From JAWXCB01 sp034440455 (GTDB lineage: Bacteria; Bacteroidota; Bacteroidia; Chitinophagales; CAIOSU01), in the NCBI GenBank assembly GCA_034440455.1, contig JAWXCB010000018.1, forward strand, positions 1-61,307: a stretch of DNA of 61,307 nt, written 5' to 3'. The notes below the pieces were generated by a model. It was not told the DNA's origin and made no database searches. It saw only the letters and a list, made by a program, of their open reading frames with translations. The position numbers and the translations under genes were made by a program. This document shows positions 31,964-41,462 of the stretch, piece after piece (the stretch's first letter is position 1; the number at the start of each line of letters is the position of its first letter).

Positions 31964-33778
31964 ATGAAAATACAAAAGGTGTCATTGCGAAATTTTAATG
32001 AATGGTTTTTCCGCAAAGCCTCCGCAATGATTTTATTCGGTAGCTGTCTGCTTCCGATTGTTGCTTTTTCACAAATTATTCCTGCGCCAACAATTCAATG
32101 CGTTACTACGGATGAAAACTCCGGAGATGTCACCATCAACTGGACAAATCCACCGCTCAATCCCTGCGGACCATTTGTATCCTATGTTTTATTAGGGGCA
32201 ACAAGTTCATCAGGTCCGTTTCTAACGATTGACACCATTTTTATTTCAGCACAAACCACAACGATTCATGCGGGAGCTAATGCCACGATTCTTGACTGGT
32301 ATTATTTTATGACGATGGTTCAAAACTGTCCAGGCGCTACGCAAACCTTTTCAGACACAATTCAGGAAGAGCCGCTCATCACGCCCGATTTGGATTTTGT
32401 AACTGTAACGGATACCGGTGTTTATATTAAATGGTTTCCCAGCCCCTCAACTCAAACTGCCGGATATATTATTTACTATGATTTAGGAGGGGGACTTGCT
32501 ACGGAGGCTGATACGGTTTTTGGAAGATTAACCGATGATTACATTGACATCAATGCAAATCCAAATGCCGCCAGGGTAGTTTATACCATTGCTGCTTTTG
32601 ACGGCTGCCTGAATAAAACACTGTTTAATGAGAACGAGCACAACACGATTTTTCTCGGAGGCTCTATTCAGCAATGCACACAACAGGTAACGCTTGATTG
32701 GAATCAATACATCAATTGGTCGGGCGTTTCGGGCTATCGGATAAAAACGAGCTTAGATGGCGCTCCTTTCACAGTTGCGCAAACACTGCCGGATGGAAGC
32801 ACACAGTATCTTTATTCGCTTGTTGGCGTTACAGGCGATACGCTTTGTTTCCGCATTACAGCCGTGCATCAAAACGGAACTACCACATCCATATCAAATG
32901 TGCGTTGTCTGCCGCTCAACCTCGTGCGTTCTACTACATTCAATTACCTCCGCAATGTTTCTGTGAATCAAGCAGGTGGAGTTGACCTTGAATGGTATAT
33001 TGATACTTCAGCCGACATCAACTCCTATTATGTGTTGCGCTCATTAAATGGAAATACATTTACTTCCATTGATACGCTTCCTGTTGTAAATCCTGCCTTT
33101 CTCAATACATATACAGATGCGCAGGCAAATACTTCAGTCAACAGTTTCCATTATGAAGTCGCAAGTTTTGACGATTGCAATTTTCAACTGAATTCCACGA
33201 AGGGACAAACCATTTTCCTTGAAGGAAAAAACAATGGCATTTTAAATGAACTTGAATGGAACGCTTTCTCGCTTGAAAATGCCACCGTGCTTGATTACAC
33301 TATCTATCGGGTTGAGAATGGAGTGCTTGTGCCGCTACAAACCTTCACCCCATCAACTCTCACATTTGAAGATGACATATCCACCGCGATTTCTGAAGAT
33401 GGCGCTTTCTGCTATGTGATTGAAGCGAGTTTCAACCTCAGCATCCCCGGCTTTGTGAATGAAAATCTTACAAGCAGGTCCAATCAACTTTGTTTGTATC
33501 AGAAGCCTGTGATTTATGTGCCGAATGCATTTGTGCCCGGTGGCAAAAACAACGTGTTCAAACCCACGCTCCTCAACCCCAACATATCGGAATATGAGTT
33601 TCTTATTTTCGACCGCTGGGGCAAGCAATTATTCACCACTGATGTGCTTGCCGCAGGATGGGATGGTACGAACAACGGAGAAGAAATGCCAATGGGTGGA
33701 TATTCTTACTACATCAAAGTAGTGTCGAAAGGGGGCGAAGCGCAGGAAAAAACCGGAATGGTAGTGTTGGTGCGCTAA
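31964..33778 (+). CDS. Secreted fibronectin-type / CHU_C gliding-associated protein
   Basis: 604 residues from the ATG at 31964 (a GTG two codons upstream is possible). Hydrophobic export region about 22-38 (SAMILFGSCLLPIVAFSQ), preceded by an unusually long basic N-region. Fibronectin-III-like repeats follow, with WTNPP, VYIKWFPSPSTQ, VDLEWYID and LNELEWNAF. A C-terminal CHU_C domain (T9SS type B) begins at IYVPNAFVPGGKNNVFKP and has FLIFDRWGKQLF, WDGTNNGEEMPMGGYSYYI and a final MVVLVR. It lies 37 bases after the M16 operon. Confidence 0.85.
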   Translation: MKIQKVSLRNFNEWFFRKASAMILFGSCLLPIVAFSQIIPAPTIQCVTTDENSGDVTINWTNPPLNPCGPFVSYVLLGATSSSGPFLTIDTIFISAQTTTIHAGANATILDWYYFMTMVQNCPGATQTFSDTIQEEPLITPDLDFVTVTDTGVYIKWFPSPSTQTAGYIIYYDLGGGLATEADTVFGRLTDDYIDINANPNAARVVYTIAAFDGCLNKTLFNENEHNTIFLGGSIQQCTQQVTLDWNQYINWSGVSGYRIKTSLDGAPFTVAQTLPDGSTQYLYSLVGVTGDTLCFRITAVHQNGTTTSISNVRCLPLNLVRSTTFNYLRNVSVNQAGGVDLEWYIDTSADINSYYVLRSLNGNTFTSIDTLPVVNPAFLNTYTDAQANTSVNSFHYEVASFDDCNFQLNSTKGQTIFLEGKNNGILNELEWNAFSLENATVLDYTIYRVENGVLVPLQTFTPSTLTFEDDISTAISEDGAFCYVIEASFNLSIPGFVNENLTSRSNQLCLYQKPVIYVPNAFVPGGKNNVFKPTLLNPNISEYEFLIFDRWGKQLFTTDVLAAGWDGTNNGEEMPMGGYSYYIKVVSKGGEAQEKTGMVVLVR

Positions 33779-33905
33779 CCGGATAATTATTTTACTCCAT
33801 TCTTCTTCCGGCTAAAACCTTTTTAAAAACCTATCGTACAACCCCTCCGATGAGAATCTTGAAGAAGATTCAGTGAGAGACTCTACTAACTAAACGTCTG
33901 GGATT

Positions 33906-35249
33906 ATGAGGGGATTGATTACGCGGGGAAAGACGGTGACGTGTGCCATTTCTTTACTACTAATAAGTTTTTTGAGTTTCGGGCAAACTATGCCTGCTCA
34001 GGTTTCTAAAAACCAAACATTTACCACAAACTATTATGACTACGAGGCGCTGGGCGTAAATCCGGCTAACCTTTCCGCCAACAGGCGCGAAGGAAAGAAA
34101 GTATCGTTTGGCTTGATGCAAACGAATTTTCTGCTGTTTAACAAAACGCTGAAAACCGACCTTATCCATGGTGGCGGACTCGACCGGCTTACTGACCCGG
34201 GACACTGGTTTGATGACATTCTTGTAGAGCGCACCTACGTGGGAATGGAGAATACTCTCCTGGGCTTGAACTTCAACACGAAAAAGGCGGGCAGCTTTGC
34301 TCTTAGTGTGAAAACATTAGTGCTGGCAGAAGTGGAACTGAATGGCGCATTTGAAGACCTTGAATTTGAAGGAACGAGTTTCAGCAACCTGCCGGAAATC
34401 ATCATGACAACCATCACGGAAAACCCGGACAATCTGCCCCCGGGTGAAACAAGTATTATGAGGATGAGTGTTGTGAATGAATTCAGCACGGCATATAGTC
34501 GCAGGATAGTGAACACCGGAAAAGTGCAACTCTATGGAGGCGTGGGCGTGAAATATCTGATGGGCTTTGCTGATGTGGGCATTCAATTTAATAATCACCA
34601 GGTTGCAGGCTACTATTCATTGTCTTCTATTTTGCCTGATGGCTTTGGCGGTGACAGCACAAGCGCAGATTTGCAACAAGCGAAAAAATTCAGTCACGGA
34701 TTCGGAACCAGCATTGGAACTTCCCTGCGTTTTCAAAAATTAAGAGCAGGAATTTCTGTGGTGGATATCGGTTTCATTAAGTGGCCCGTGAAAGACATTT
34801 TTGTTACGAAAGAAGATGTGGTGGGAGAAGTGCTTACCGAAGATGAAATCAACGATGCAATCAATAATGCAATCACCGATTTTCAACGCAATGGAGACGG
34901 CAAGGAATGGCTGCCCGCCAAACTTACCTTTGGCGCAAGCTATGACGTGCATAAATACGTGAGCTTCTATTTAGATGTAATCGCTCCGCTGAACGATTCG
35001 CCCCGCAACATGACAAGACCAATGGTGGGAATAGGAACGTGGCTCTCTCTAAAGCATATTGTGACACTCCGCACAGGTGCAAATTTGATTGACAAGAAAT
35101 TAGTTGCCATCCCGATGTGGTTCAGTTTATTTGGCGGCAAGAAAAAGACATTTGAATTCAGCTTAGGCACTTCGGACTTCCTTGCATTTTTCCTGCCGGG
35201 CAGGGAGTATATGCAGGCTGAAACAGCAATGATGAAATTTCATTTTTGA
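33906..35249 (+). CDS. Outer-membrane protein, DUF5723-like
   Basis: 447 residues, ATG at 33906. Signal peptide about 1-27 (CAISLLLISFLSFGQ). ALGVNPANLSANRREGKKVSFGLMQTNF and later alternating beta strands (GGVGVKYLMGFADVGIQF, TFGASYDVHKYVSFYLDVIAPL), ending MMKFHF with an aromatic terminus, are typical of a Bacteroidota beta-barrel family that I recall as DUF5723. No enzymatic function is known. A clear terminator follows. Confidence 0.72.
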   Translation: MRGLITRGKTVTCAISLLLISFLSFGQTMPAQVSKNQTFTTNYYDYEALGVNPANLSANRREGKKVSFGLMQTNFLLFNKTLKTDLIHGGGLDRLTDPGHWFDDILVERTYVGMENTLLGLNFNTKKAGSFALSVKTLVLAEVELNGAFEDLEFEGTSFSNLPEIIMTTITENPDNLPPGETSIMRMSVVNEFSTAYSRRIVNTGKVQLYGGVGVKYLMGFADVGIQFNNHQVAGYYSLSSILPDGFGGDSTSADLQQAKKFSHGFGTSIGTSLRFQKLRAGISVVDIGFIKWPVKDIFVTKEDVVGEVLTEDEINDAINNAITDFQRNGDGKEWLPAKLTFGASYDVHKYVSFYLDVIAPLNDSPRNMTRPMVGIGTWLSLKHIVTLRTGANLIDKKLVAIPMWFSLFGGKKKTFEFSLGTSDFLAFFLPGREYMQAETAMMKFHF

Positions 35250-35280
35250 TAAAGATAGAGGGTTGGGTTTCATGGTTGAA

Positions 35281-35313
35281 AGCCGGGCTGCATTGCAGCC
35301 CGGCTTTTTTTTT
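35281..35313 (+). terminator. Intrinsic terminator
   Basis: AGCCGGGCTG, CATTG, CAGCCCGGCT and a run of nine T: a 10-bp GC-rich stem ending the upstream outer-membrane gene. Confidence 0.92.
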
Positions 35314-35374
35314 GTGATAAAAATTTCTGTGAAACGCAACCAAAATGCGGTTTTTCTTCGTTACTTGAATCATC

Positions 35375-36586
35375 ATGCCCTCTCCCGACCACTATTTGGT
35401 ATTAGGCATTGGCGAAGATGCTTCGCAGGAAACAATCAAGGTTGTCTTTCGCAAGCTTGCGCTCAAATATCATCCTGATAAAAATCCCGGCAGCACAGAA
35501 GCAATTGAAATTTTCACCGCTATCCATAAAGCGTATGAGGCGCTCTCGCATCCCGAAAAAAGAAAGACGTATGACTTATCGCGACAGGGAAAGCAAAAAA
35601 TTGTTTTTTCTTCATCTACATCTCGCGCAGTTATTGATAAAAATAAAATCCGGATTACAGTTGACAGAAGAGTAGTGCGTTTGGATGAAACCTTGCAAGT
35701 AACGGTGAGCGTGTTTCAGCAGAATTCAAAAGTTTCACTTGACGGCTTATCTCATTTTGAATTGCTGGAAGGACCGGTTATTCATTCTTTATTTCCTCCG
35801 GGAAAAGAGAATCCGGAATTGGAAATCACTTATCTATTGAAACCGAAAGAGCAGGGATATGTTGAAATTGGTCCGGCATCATTTGTAGCAAATGACGCAA
35901 GATATTTATCGGAATCGTTTCACATTAAAATCAATCAAATGGCTGATTTGGTTGTGCAGCGTCCGGTGTCGAAAATGGAAGTTTTTCAAGGCGTTACCTC
36001 TGTGGGACTAATTGTATTCTATCTCTCCCTTATCGCATTTAATATCTACACGTATAAAATCTATCCCTTTGTTCGCGAGCCGAAACCTGACATAGCAGCG
36101 GGTCCTGTAATGATGGGCTACGCGCAATTACCGACAGGCGTTTCCCCGTTTGAAAAATATTTCGGGCAAGGGCGGCAGGATAAGGAGTCGCTGCACCGCA
36201 TTGTATTTCATAATGATAACTCGCGCGATGCGGTGGTGCTGCTGATGGATGCGCAAACAAATCAGCCGGTAAGAAATAATTACATCCGCGCTGGCGATGA
36301 CCTCATCATGGGAAATATTCCTGACGGAAATTATTACCTCAAAGCGATTTTTGGCAATGACTGGAATAAAGAATTGTGTCTTCTTGAAAATGAAAACGTG
36401 CAAGGCGGGTTTAACAAAAATGCGCGCTATGAAATTTTTCAGCAGGAAATAAATGTCATTACTATGCAGCAATCCCGCACCGGTGATACGCTTGATTACA
36501 AAATCTATGAGATTACACTCTATCCGGTGCAAGACGGGAATGCAAAAAGTTTTTCCGCTGATGCGCAAAGTTTTTTCGCTGAATGA
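35375..36586 (+). CDS. J-domain protein with one membrane helix
   Basis: 403 residues, ATG at 35375. N-terminal J domain about 3-70 with KLALKYHPDKNPGS, including the HPD motif that stimulates Hsp70. A beta-rich domain follows at about 85-190 (RVVRLDETLQVTVSVFQQ). A single membrane helix lies at about 208-228 (VTSVGLIVFYLSLIAFNIY), and a C-terminal soluble domain has ILYPVQD-like strands and a segment AGDDLIMGNIPDGNYYLKAIFGNDW. This is not canonical DnaJ: no Gly/Phe or zinc region. It would be a membrane-anchored Hsp70 co-chaperone. Confidence 0.85.
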   Translation: MPSPDHYLVLGIGEDASQETIKVVFRKLALKYHPDKNPGSTEAIEIFTAIHKAYEALSHPEKRKTYDLSRQGKQKIVFSSSTSRAVIDKNKIRITVDRRVVRLDETLQVTVSVFQQNSKVSLDGLSHFELLEGPVIHSLFPPGKENPELEITYLLKPKEQGYVEIGPASFVANDARYLSESFHIKINQMADLVVQRPVSKMEVFQGVTSVGLIVFYLSLIAFNIYTYKIYPFVREPKPDIAAGPVMMGYAQLPTGVSPFEKYFGQGRQDKESLHRIVFHNDNSRDAVVLLMDAQTNQPVRNNYIRAGDDLIMGNIPDGNYYLKAIFGNDWNKELCLLENENVQGGFNKNARYEIFQQEINVITMQQSRTGDTLDYKIYEITLYPVQDGNAKSFSADAQSFFAE

Positions 36587-36602
36587 AAGAATTTCATTTT
36601 AA

Positions 36603-36610
36603 TAACTTTG
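36603..36610 (+). promoter_or_regulatory. Possible -7 promoter box of the M48 gene
   Basis: TAACTTTG, a match to the Bacteroidota TAnnTTTG element, ending 7 bases before the ATG of the M48 gene. No strong upstream element is seen. Confidence 0.3.
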
Positions 36611-36617
36611 GCGCACT

Positions 36618-37406
36618 ATGAAATCTATCGTTATATTTTTCTGCCTGACATTTCTTTTTGCCTGCAACGGATGCAAAAATGAGGGCTTTAACATCTTTTC
36701 CATTGAAGACGATAAGCAACTTGGTTTGCAGTTGCAACAGGAGATTGCCGCAAATCCAGGGGATTATCCTGTGCTGAGTGAAACACAATACAGCGCAGCT
36801 TACGCGCACATCTATCGGATGCGCGATTCCATTTTAAATTCCGGCAATGTGGACCACAAAGATGATTTTACGTGGGAAGTAAAAATCATTCATGATGATG
36901 CAACATTAAATGCCTTCTGCGCTCCGGGTGGGTACATTTATGTTTATACCGGACTCATTAAATTTCTTGATAGCGAAGACCAACTTGCCGGAGTGCTTGG
37001 ACATGAAATCGCACATGCCGATAAAAGACATTCCACTCAGCAACTCACAAAATCTTACAGCATCTCACTGCTACTGCAGGTGGTGCTTGGGGAAAATGCA
37101 CAACTACTTTCTGAAATTGCGCAGGGACTTGTTTCCCTCAAATTTTCACGCTCTGATGAGTCGGAAGCAGATGAATATTCTGTGAAATACTTGTGCCCTA
37201 CGGAATATAATGCGGCAGGCGCGTCAGGTTTTTTTGATAAGCTCATCCAACTGGAACAGGCAGGCGGCACACCGCAATTTCTCAGCACACATCCCAACCC
37301 CGACAACCGTGTTGCGGATATTAATGCGCACAAAACAGAATCCGGTTGTGCAGGCGCAGGAACTTTTGATGCGCGTTATCAGCAGTTGAAAAACAGTTTA
37401 CCTTAA
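36618..37406 (+). CDS. M48-family metalloprotease lipoprotein
   Basis: 262 residues, ATG at 36618. Lipobox LFAC at 13-16 gives a lipid anchor. The zinc motif HEIAH is at 129-133 in VLGHEIAHADKRH, and the third ligand Glu is in SDESEADEYSVKYL. This is the layout of periplasmic BepA/YfgC-type and Oma1-like peptidases of envelope quality control. C-terminal half has FLSTHPNPDNRVADI, also typical. The antiporter gene begins 21 bases after the stop and may be co-transcribed. Confidence 0.92.
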   Translation: MKSIVIFFCLTFLFACNGCKNEGFNIFSIEDDKQLGLQLQQEIAANPGDYPVLSETQYSAAYAHIYRMRDSILNSGNVDHKDDFTWEVKIIHDDATLNAFCAPGGYIYVYTGLIKFLDSEDQLAGVLGHEIAHADKRHSTQQLTKSYSISLLLQVVLGENAQLLSEIAQGLVSLKFSRSDESEADEYSVKYLCPTEYNAAGASGFFDKLIQLEQAGGTPQFLSTHPNPDNRVADINAHKTESGCAGAGTFDARYQQLKNSLP

Positions 37407-37427
37407 TCGCAGTTAACTAAATCCGGA

Positions 37428-38897
37428 GTGAAATTTTTTGCAGCCTGCTTTCTCTTTTTAGCGCTTCTCATTTCTTCAAGCAATAACTTAGTTGCCCAAG
37501 AGCAACCTGCGGAAGACTCCCTTGCCATTATGTCAACGCTTGTTGACACTGCTGGTCATACGGAAGATTCTCCTGCCGCATGGTCGGTTCTTCCTTTTAT
37601 TCTGCTCCTGCTGATGACCGCAACCGGTCCGCTTTTTTATGCGCACTTCTGGCATAAAAATTATAAACTCATCGCGCTTCTGTTTGGTGTGTTGGTTGTT
37701 CTGTATTATGTTTTTTTTCTTCATAATTATCACAACCCCGTTCATGCGCTGGCGGAGTATGCTTCTTTTATCTCGCTGCTTACCGCATTGTTTGTGGCAT
37801 CGGGCGGCATCGTGATAAAGGTGGATACGAAAGGAACTCCGCTTGCCAACTCGTTGCTGCTGGTTGCTGGCGCTGCGCTTGCAAATATCATCGGCACAAC
37901 AGGCGCGTCAATGTTGCTGATTCGCCCGTTTATGCGGCTAAATAAAGATCGCATTGAGCCTTATCACATCGTGTTTTTTATTTTCATCGTGAGTAATGTA
38001 GGCGGCTGCCTCACTCCGATTGGCGACCCACCTTTGTTTATCGGGTTTTTGAAAGGCGTGCCTTTCTTCTGGACGGTGGAACATCTTTGGGTAAAATGGT
38101 TTTTCGGTGTTGGTCTGCTCACGCTCATATTCTACATTTTCGACAAAACGAAACATCCGAAAGACAAAGAATCATTTGAACATTCAGGCAAAATCGGGAT
38201 TCAGGGCACCATGAACCTGTTGTGGCTCGGTGTGGTCATTCTCTCGGTATTTCTCGACCCCAACCTTGTTGACTGGCTCCCCTACATTCCCTATCACGGG
38301 GATAAAATTTCTTTCGTGCGGGAAGCGATTATGTTGACTGCCGCATACTTTTCCTACAGAACTTCTGATAAAGACTGCCTGAAAGCAAACGAGTTCAACT
38401 TTGAACCGATAAAGGAAGTAGCGTTTCTTTTCGCGGGAATATTCATGACCATGATGCCTGCCTTGCAACTTATTAGTGAGTTTGCCCGGGCGCACGGTGA
38501 AGCTTTTACACAGACTACCCTTTTCTGGGGTTCGGGAGTTCTTTCCAGCGTGCTTGATAATGCTCCGACTTATCTCAACTTCCTTTCAGCCGGGTTGGGC
38601 AGAGCCGGATTAAGCATTGAGGTTAAAGAAGATGTGGTCGCCTTCGCGCTGGGAACTACTCCTATGGGAATTGATACCGTTGAGCGACTGATTGCAGTTT
38701 CTGTCGGCTCGGTGTTCTTTGGCGCATGCACCTACATCGGCAACGCGCCCAACTTTATGGTGAAAGCAATCGCGGAACAAGCAGGAATCAAAATGCCTTC
38801 TTTCTTTGGTTATGTGTTTCGCTACACGATTCCCTTTTTGCTGCCGGTGCTGTTTCTCACCTGGCTGGTTTTCATTTATTTCGGGGTGGCTGTTTAG
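37428..38897 (+). CDS. NhaD-like sodium:proton antiporter
   Basis: 489 residues, GTG start at 37428. A cleavable-signal-like start (FFAACFLFLALLISSSNNLVAQ) is followed by about 12 hydrophobic helices of the ion-transporter (CitMHS/NhaD) superfamily. Family signatures include FVASGGIVIKVDTKGTP, IIGTTGASMLLIRPFMR, SNVGGCLTPIGDPPLFIGFLKGVPF, SSVLDNAPTYLNFL and TYIGNAPNFMVKAIAEQ. Related proteins exchange Na+ or Li+ for H+. Not truncated. The pseudogene that follows starts 2 bases after its stop. Confidence 0.85.
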   Translation: MKFFAACFLFLALLISSSNNLVAQEQPAEDSLAIMSTLVDTAGHTEDSPAAWSVLPFILLLLMTATGPLFYAHFWHKNYKLIALLFGVLVVLYYVFFLHNYHNPVHALAEYASFISLLTALFVASGGIVIKVDTKGTPLANSLLLVAGAALANIIGTTGASMLLIRPFMRLNKDRIEPYHIVFFIFIVSNVGGCLTPIGDPPLFIGFLKGVPFFWTVEHLWVKWFFGVGLLTLIFYIFDKTKHPKDKESFEHSGKIGIQGTMNLLWLGVVILSVFLDPNLVDWLPYIPYHGDKISFVREAIMLTAAYFSYRTSDKDCLKANEFNFEPIKEVAFLFAGIFMTMMPALQLISEFARAHGEAFTQTTLFWGSGVLSSVLDNAPTYLNFLSAGLGRAGLSIEVKEDVVAFALGTTPMGIDTVERLIAVSVGSVFFGACTYIGNAPNFMVKAIAEQAGIKMPSFFGYVFRYTIPFLLPVLFLTWLVFIYFGVAV

Positions 38898-38899
38898 CT

Positions 38900-40375
38900 A
38901 TGCTACAAAAATCTGACAGAGTTGAGATTTTTTTTAAGGTCTTATTTTTTTTCGCAGTTGTTTACTTTCCTCTTTTCCTCCACTTAGAAAATCTGCCATT
39001 AAGGATATGAGATGAAGCAAGGCTTGCTGTGAGCGCTTACGAAATGTCCCATAATGGCAATTATATTGTTGTTCATTTTGACGGTAAACCTGAAATGTGG
39101 AGCACCAAACCTCCCCTGATGATTTGGCTTTAGGTTTTGTGCCTGCGGATATTTGGAACGAGCGAACTCGCTGTGCGTTTACCCGCAGCAATAGCCGCTC
39201 TTTTTACGTGCGTGGGTATTTTGCTTTTCGCTACGCACTTTCTAAAAAGTTATTGGATAGGGATGCTGACTGTTTTAATTCTGGTAACTTCTGGTGGCTA
39301 CATTGACCTGCATGTCACGAGAACAGGCGATTATGAATCACTGCTGGTATTAAATACAACCATGTATGCGCTGTTCTTTTTCATTTTCATGGAAACGAAT
39401 AAACCCGGATTTTTCTATCTCACTATTATCTTCCTGATTTTAGCGGCATTGACAAAAGGAGTGGCAGCGCTGCTCTTTTTGCCTGCTTTGTTGCTCTATG
39501 TGCTCCTGAAAAGAAAACTGTTGCAATTATTGAAAAACCCGCATCTCTATGCAGGCATTTTTTTGTTTATCGTATTTGTTGGAGGCTATTACTTATTAAG
39601 AGAACATTTTAATCCGGGCTATTTAGACGCGATAGTGGAAAATGAATTAGGAGGTCGCTACCTCCAAACGCTTGAGGGGCATCTGCATCCTTATTTGATT
39701 TATTTTTTCAATCTTACTGATATTCATTTTTCTCCGTGGTATTTATTTGTTCCTGTCGGGTTGTTGTTCGGTATTTTTCACACACAGGTAGTGATTCGCA
39801 ATCTTTCTCTCTACTCAGCTCTGCTTCTTGTTGTTTACTTTTTCACAATATCAGGTGCGCAAACCCGTATTTTTTGGTATGACGCTCCGATGTTTCCTTT
39901 TCTTAGTTTGCTTGCCGCTATTTTCTTCTGGTATTGGTTCGATTATTTTTCAAACACAAAGACATTCACGCATCAACTGCAAAAAAATATTATTCCTGCT
40001 GCGTTCGTGTTTCTTGTTTTCATGATACCTTATTCCAAAATCATTGATAAAGTCTATAAGCCAAAGGAATTGGAAGGGGTGGAAGAATACAGTTTCATGC
40101 GCCACTTGCAAAAAGGATTGCAGGGAATTGAAGACCTCAATAATTATCTTGTTTGTTATGGTGCGGGTAAAACTCCAGCGATTTTTTATGTGCAAGACAA
40201 AGGAGTAAAAATTGATTTTGCTGATTATAAAAAATTGAGCGCAGGGAATATTGCTATGGCTTTTTAGCCGGATATAAAAAGAGAAATTGAAAGAAGGTAT
40301 GAAGTTGAAACTTTAGAGAAGGAGAACAATGTGAAAGTTTATAGAATCAGAGTTGTGCATGATTGTTCCAATTGA
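38900..40375 (+). pseudogene. GT39/ArnT-like glycosyltransferase with three in-frame stops
   Basis: One continuous frame of 491 codons from the ATG at 38900 to TGA at 40373 encodes a multi-pass PMT/ArnT-type glycosyltransferase, interrupted by TGA at 39008, TAG at 39131 and TAG at 40265. The flanks make the replaced residues clear for two: RI-stop-DEARLAVSAYEM (family WDE, Trp) and STKPPLMIWL-stop-VLCLRIFG (family WLQVL, Gln). After the third stop PDIKREIERRYEVE continues to VKVYRIRVV. No frameshift is present. The N-terminal catalytic region is affected, so the product should be inactive unless stops are read through. Confidence 0.8.
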
Positions 40376-40425
40376 AATCAGAGTAGTAGCTCCTTTGTAT
40401 AATAAGAAAAAAGTACTATCAAAGC

Positions 40426-41328
40426 TCAGGCATAAAGCGCAGACAGCGCGTTTTGCAGATTTGTAAATCTGAATTCAAACCCCAACTTCCCCAACTTCTC
40501 ATTCACACATCGCTGACTTCCAAGTATCGCCTCACTCATTTCGCCTAAGATTATTTTCAATGCAAAAGCAGGAGCAGTAACGGTAAGTGCATGTGCGCCT
40601 TTTGCTTTTTGAATAGCCCGCAGCAATTCTTTATTTGTAACAGGATTATTTCCCACCGCATTGTACGCTCCGTTCATCTTTTCATTTTCGAGCGCATGAA
40701 TAAAAATGCGGCACACATCATCGAGGTGAATCCATGAATAATATTGCCTGCCATCTCCGAGATAAGCGGAGATGCCAAAGCGCATGGATTTTTCTAACTC
40801 AGGCAATGCGCCTCCTTCTCGCGCAAGCACAATGCCGATGCGGCAAATCACAGTTCGGATGCCCAGCGCAGAAACTGTTTGCGCTTTTGCTTCCCAATCT
40901 TTACACACCGATGCAAGAAAATCATTTCCCGAATTGTCGGTTTCGGTGAGCCATTTACCGCCTTTATCACCATAGAAACCAACTGCTGAAGCATTGACAA
41001 AAACCTTCAGCGGATGGTTGAGTTCTTTCAGCTTGTGCGCAAGCAGCATCGTGCCTGCTGTGCGACTTGTATAGATTTCGTTTTTACGCTTTGCCGTCCA
41101 CCTGCCGTCAGCGATGGATGCGCCCGCAAGATTGATGATCGCGTGTGCATTGCGGATTGCCGTATCATCCAACTCGCCCTTTTCAGGATTCCAGTGATAG
41201 GTTTTGATTGTGCCGGAAATATCCGTTTTTCCCCTGCTAAGAAAACTTACGGAATAGCCTTTCTCCAGCAGCATCGCGGAGAGCCCCTTGCCGATTAATC
41301 CCGTTCCGCCCGTAATCAGTACATTCAT
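40426..41328 (-). CDS. NAD(P)-dependent epimerase of the TIGR01777 type
   Basis: 300 residues from the ATG at 41328, where MNVLITGGTGLIGKGL begins the Rossmann fold; the longer open frame adds 40 unrelated residues. Family motifs: HAIINLAGASIADGRWTAKRKNEIYTSR, FVNASAVGFYGDKG (with the catalytic Tyr region), EGGALPELEKSMRFGISAYLGDGRQYYSWIHLDDV, AYNAVGNNPVTNKEL and a C-terminal SQRCVNEKLGKLGFEFRF. Close relatives occur widely in bacteria (YfcH); the substrate is unknown. Convergent with the glycosyltransferase pseudogene. Confidence 0.9.
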   Translation of the reverse strand: MNVLITGGTGLIGKGLSAMLLEKGYSVSFLSRGKTDISGTIKTYHWNPEKGELDDTAIRNAHAIINLAGASIADGRWTAKRKNEIYTSRTAGTMLLAHKLKELNHPLKVFVNASAVGFYGDKGGKWLTETDNSGNDFLASVCKDWEAKAQTVSALGIRTVICRIGIVLAREGGALPELEKSMRFGISAYLGDGRQYYSWIHLDDVCRIFIHALENEKMNGAYNAVGNNPVTNKELLRAIQKAKGAHALTVTAPAFALKIILGEMSEAILGSQRCVNEKLGKLGFEFRFTNLQNALSALYA

Positions 41329-41349
41329 GCTGTTGTCGTTATTAGTTCG

Positions 41350-41381
41350 CCTCACCCCCTTAGGTTGCCAAGCGGGGCGAG
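41350..41381. repeat. Degenerate family B repeat
   Basis: CCTCACCCCCTTAGG...GCCAAGCGGGGCGAG shares the CCTCACCCC and GGGGCGAG ends with the better copies but has a short, weaker stem. It lies in the 134-bp divergent gap between the epimerase and the substrate-binding protein. Confidence 0.4.
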
Positions 41382-41462
41382 TATATGTCAAACACTTACT
41401 CCCGCATAAAGTTTTCGCTATTTTTGCCCCTTCAAAAGTAACGCTCAAAATTCATTTCGTTT

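Noticed and set aside
38900..40375. Reassigned stop codons (TGA = Trp, TAG or TAA = Gln) or selenocysteine
   Set aside because: Many intact genes in the window end with TAA, TAG or TGA at the expected length, so the standard code applies. The TGA replaces a conserved Trp, not Cys, and no SECIS-like context was identified.
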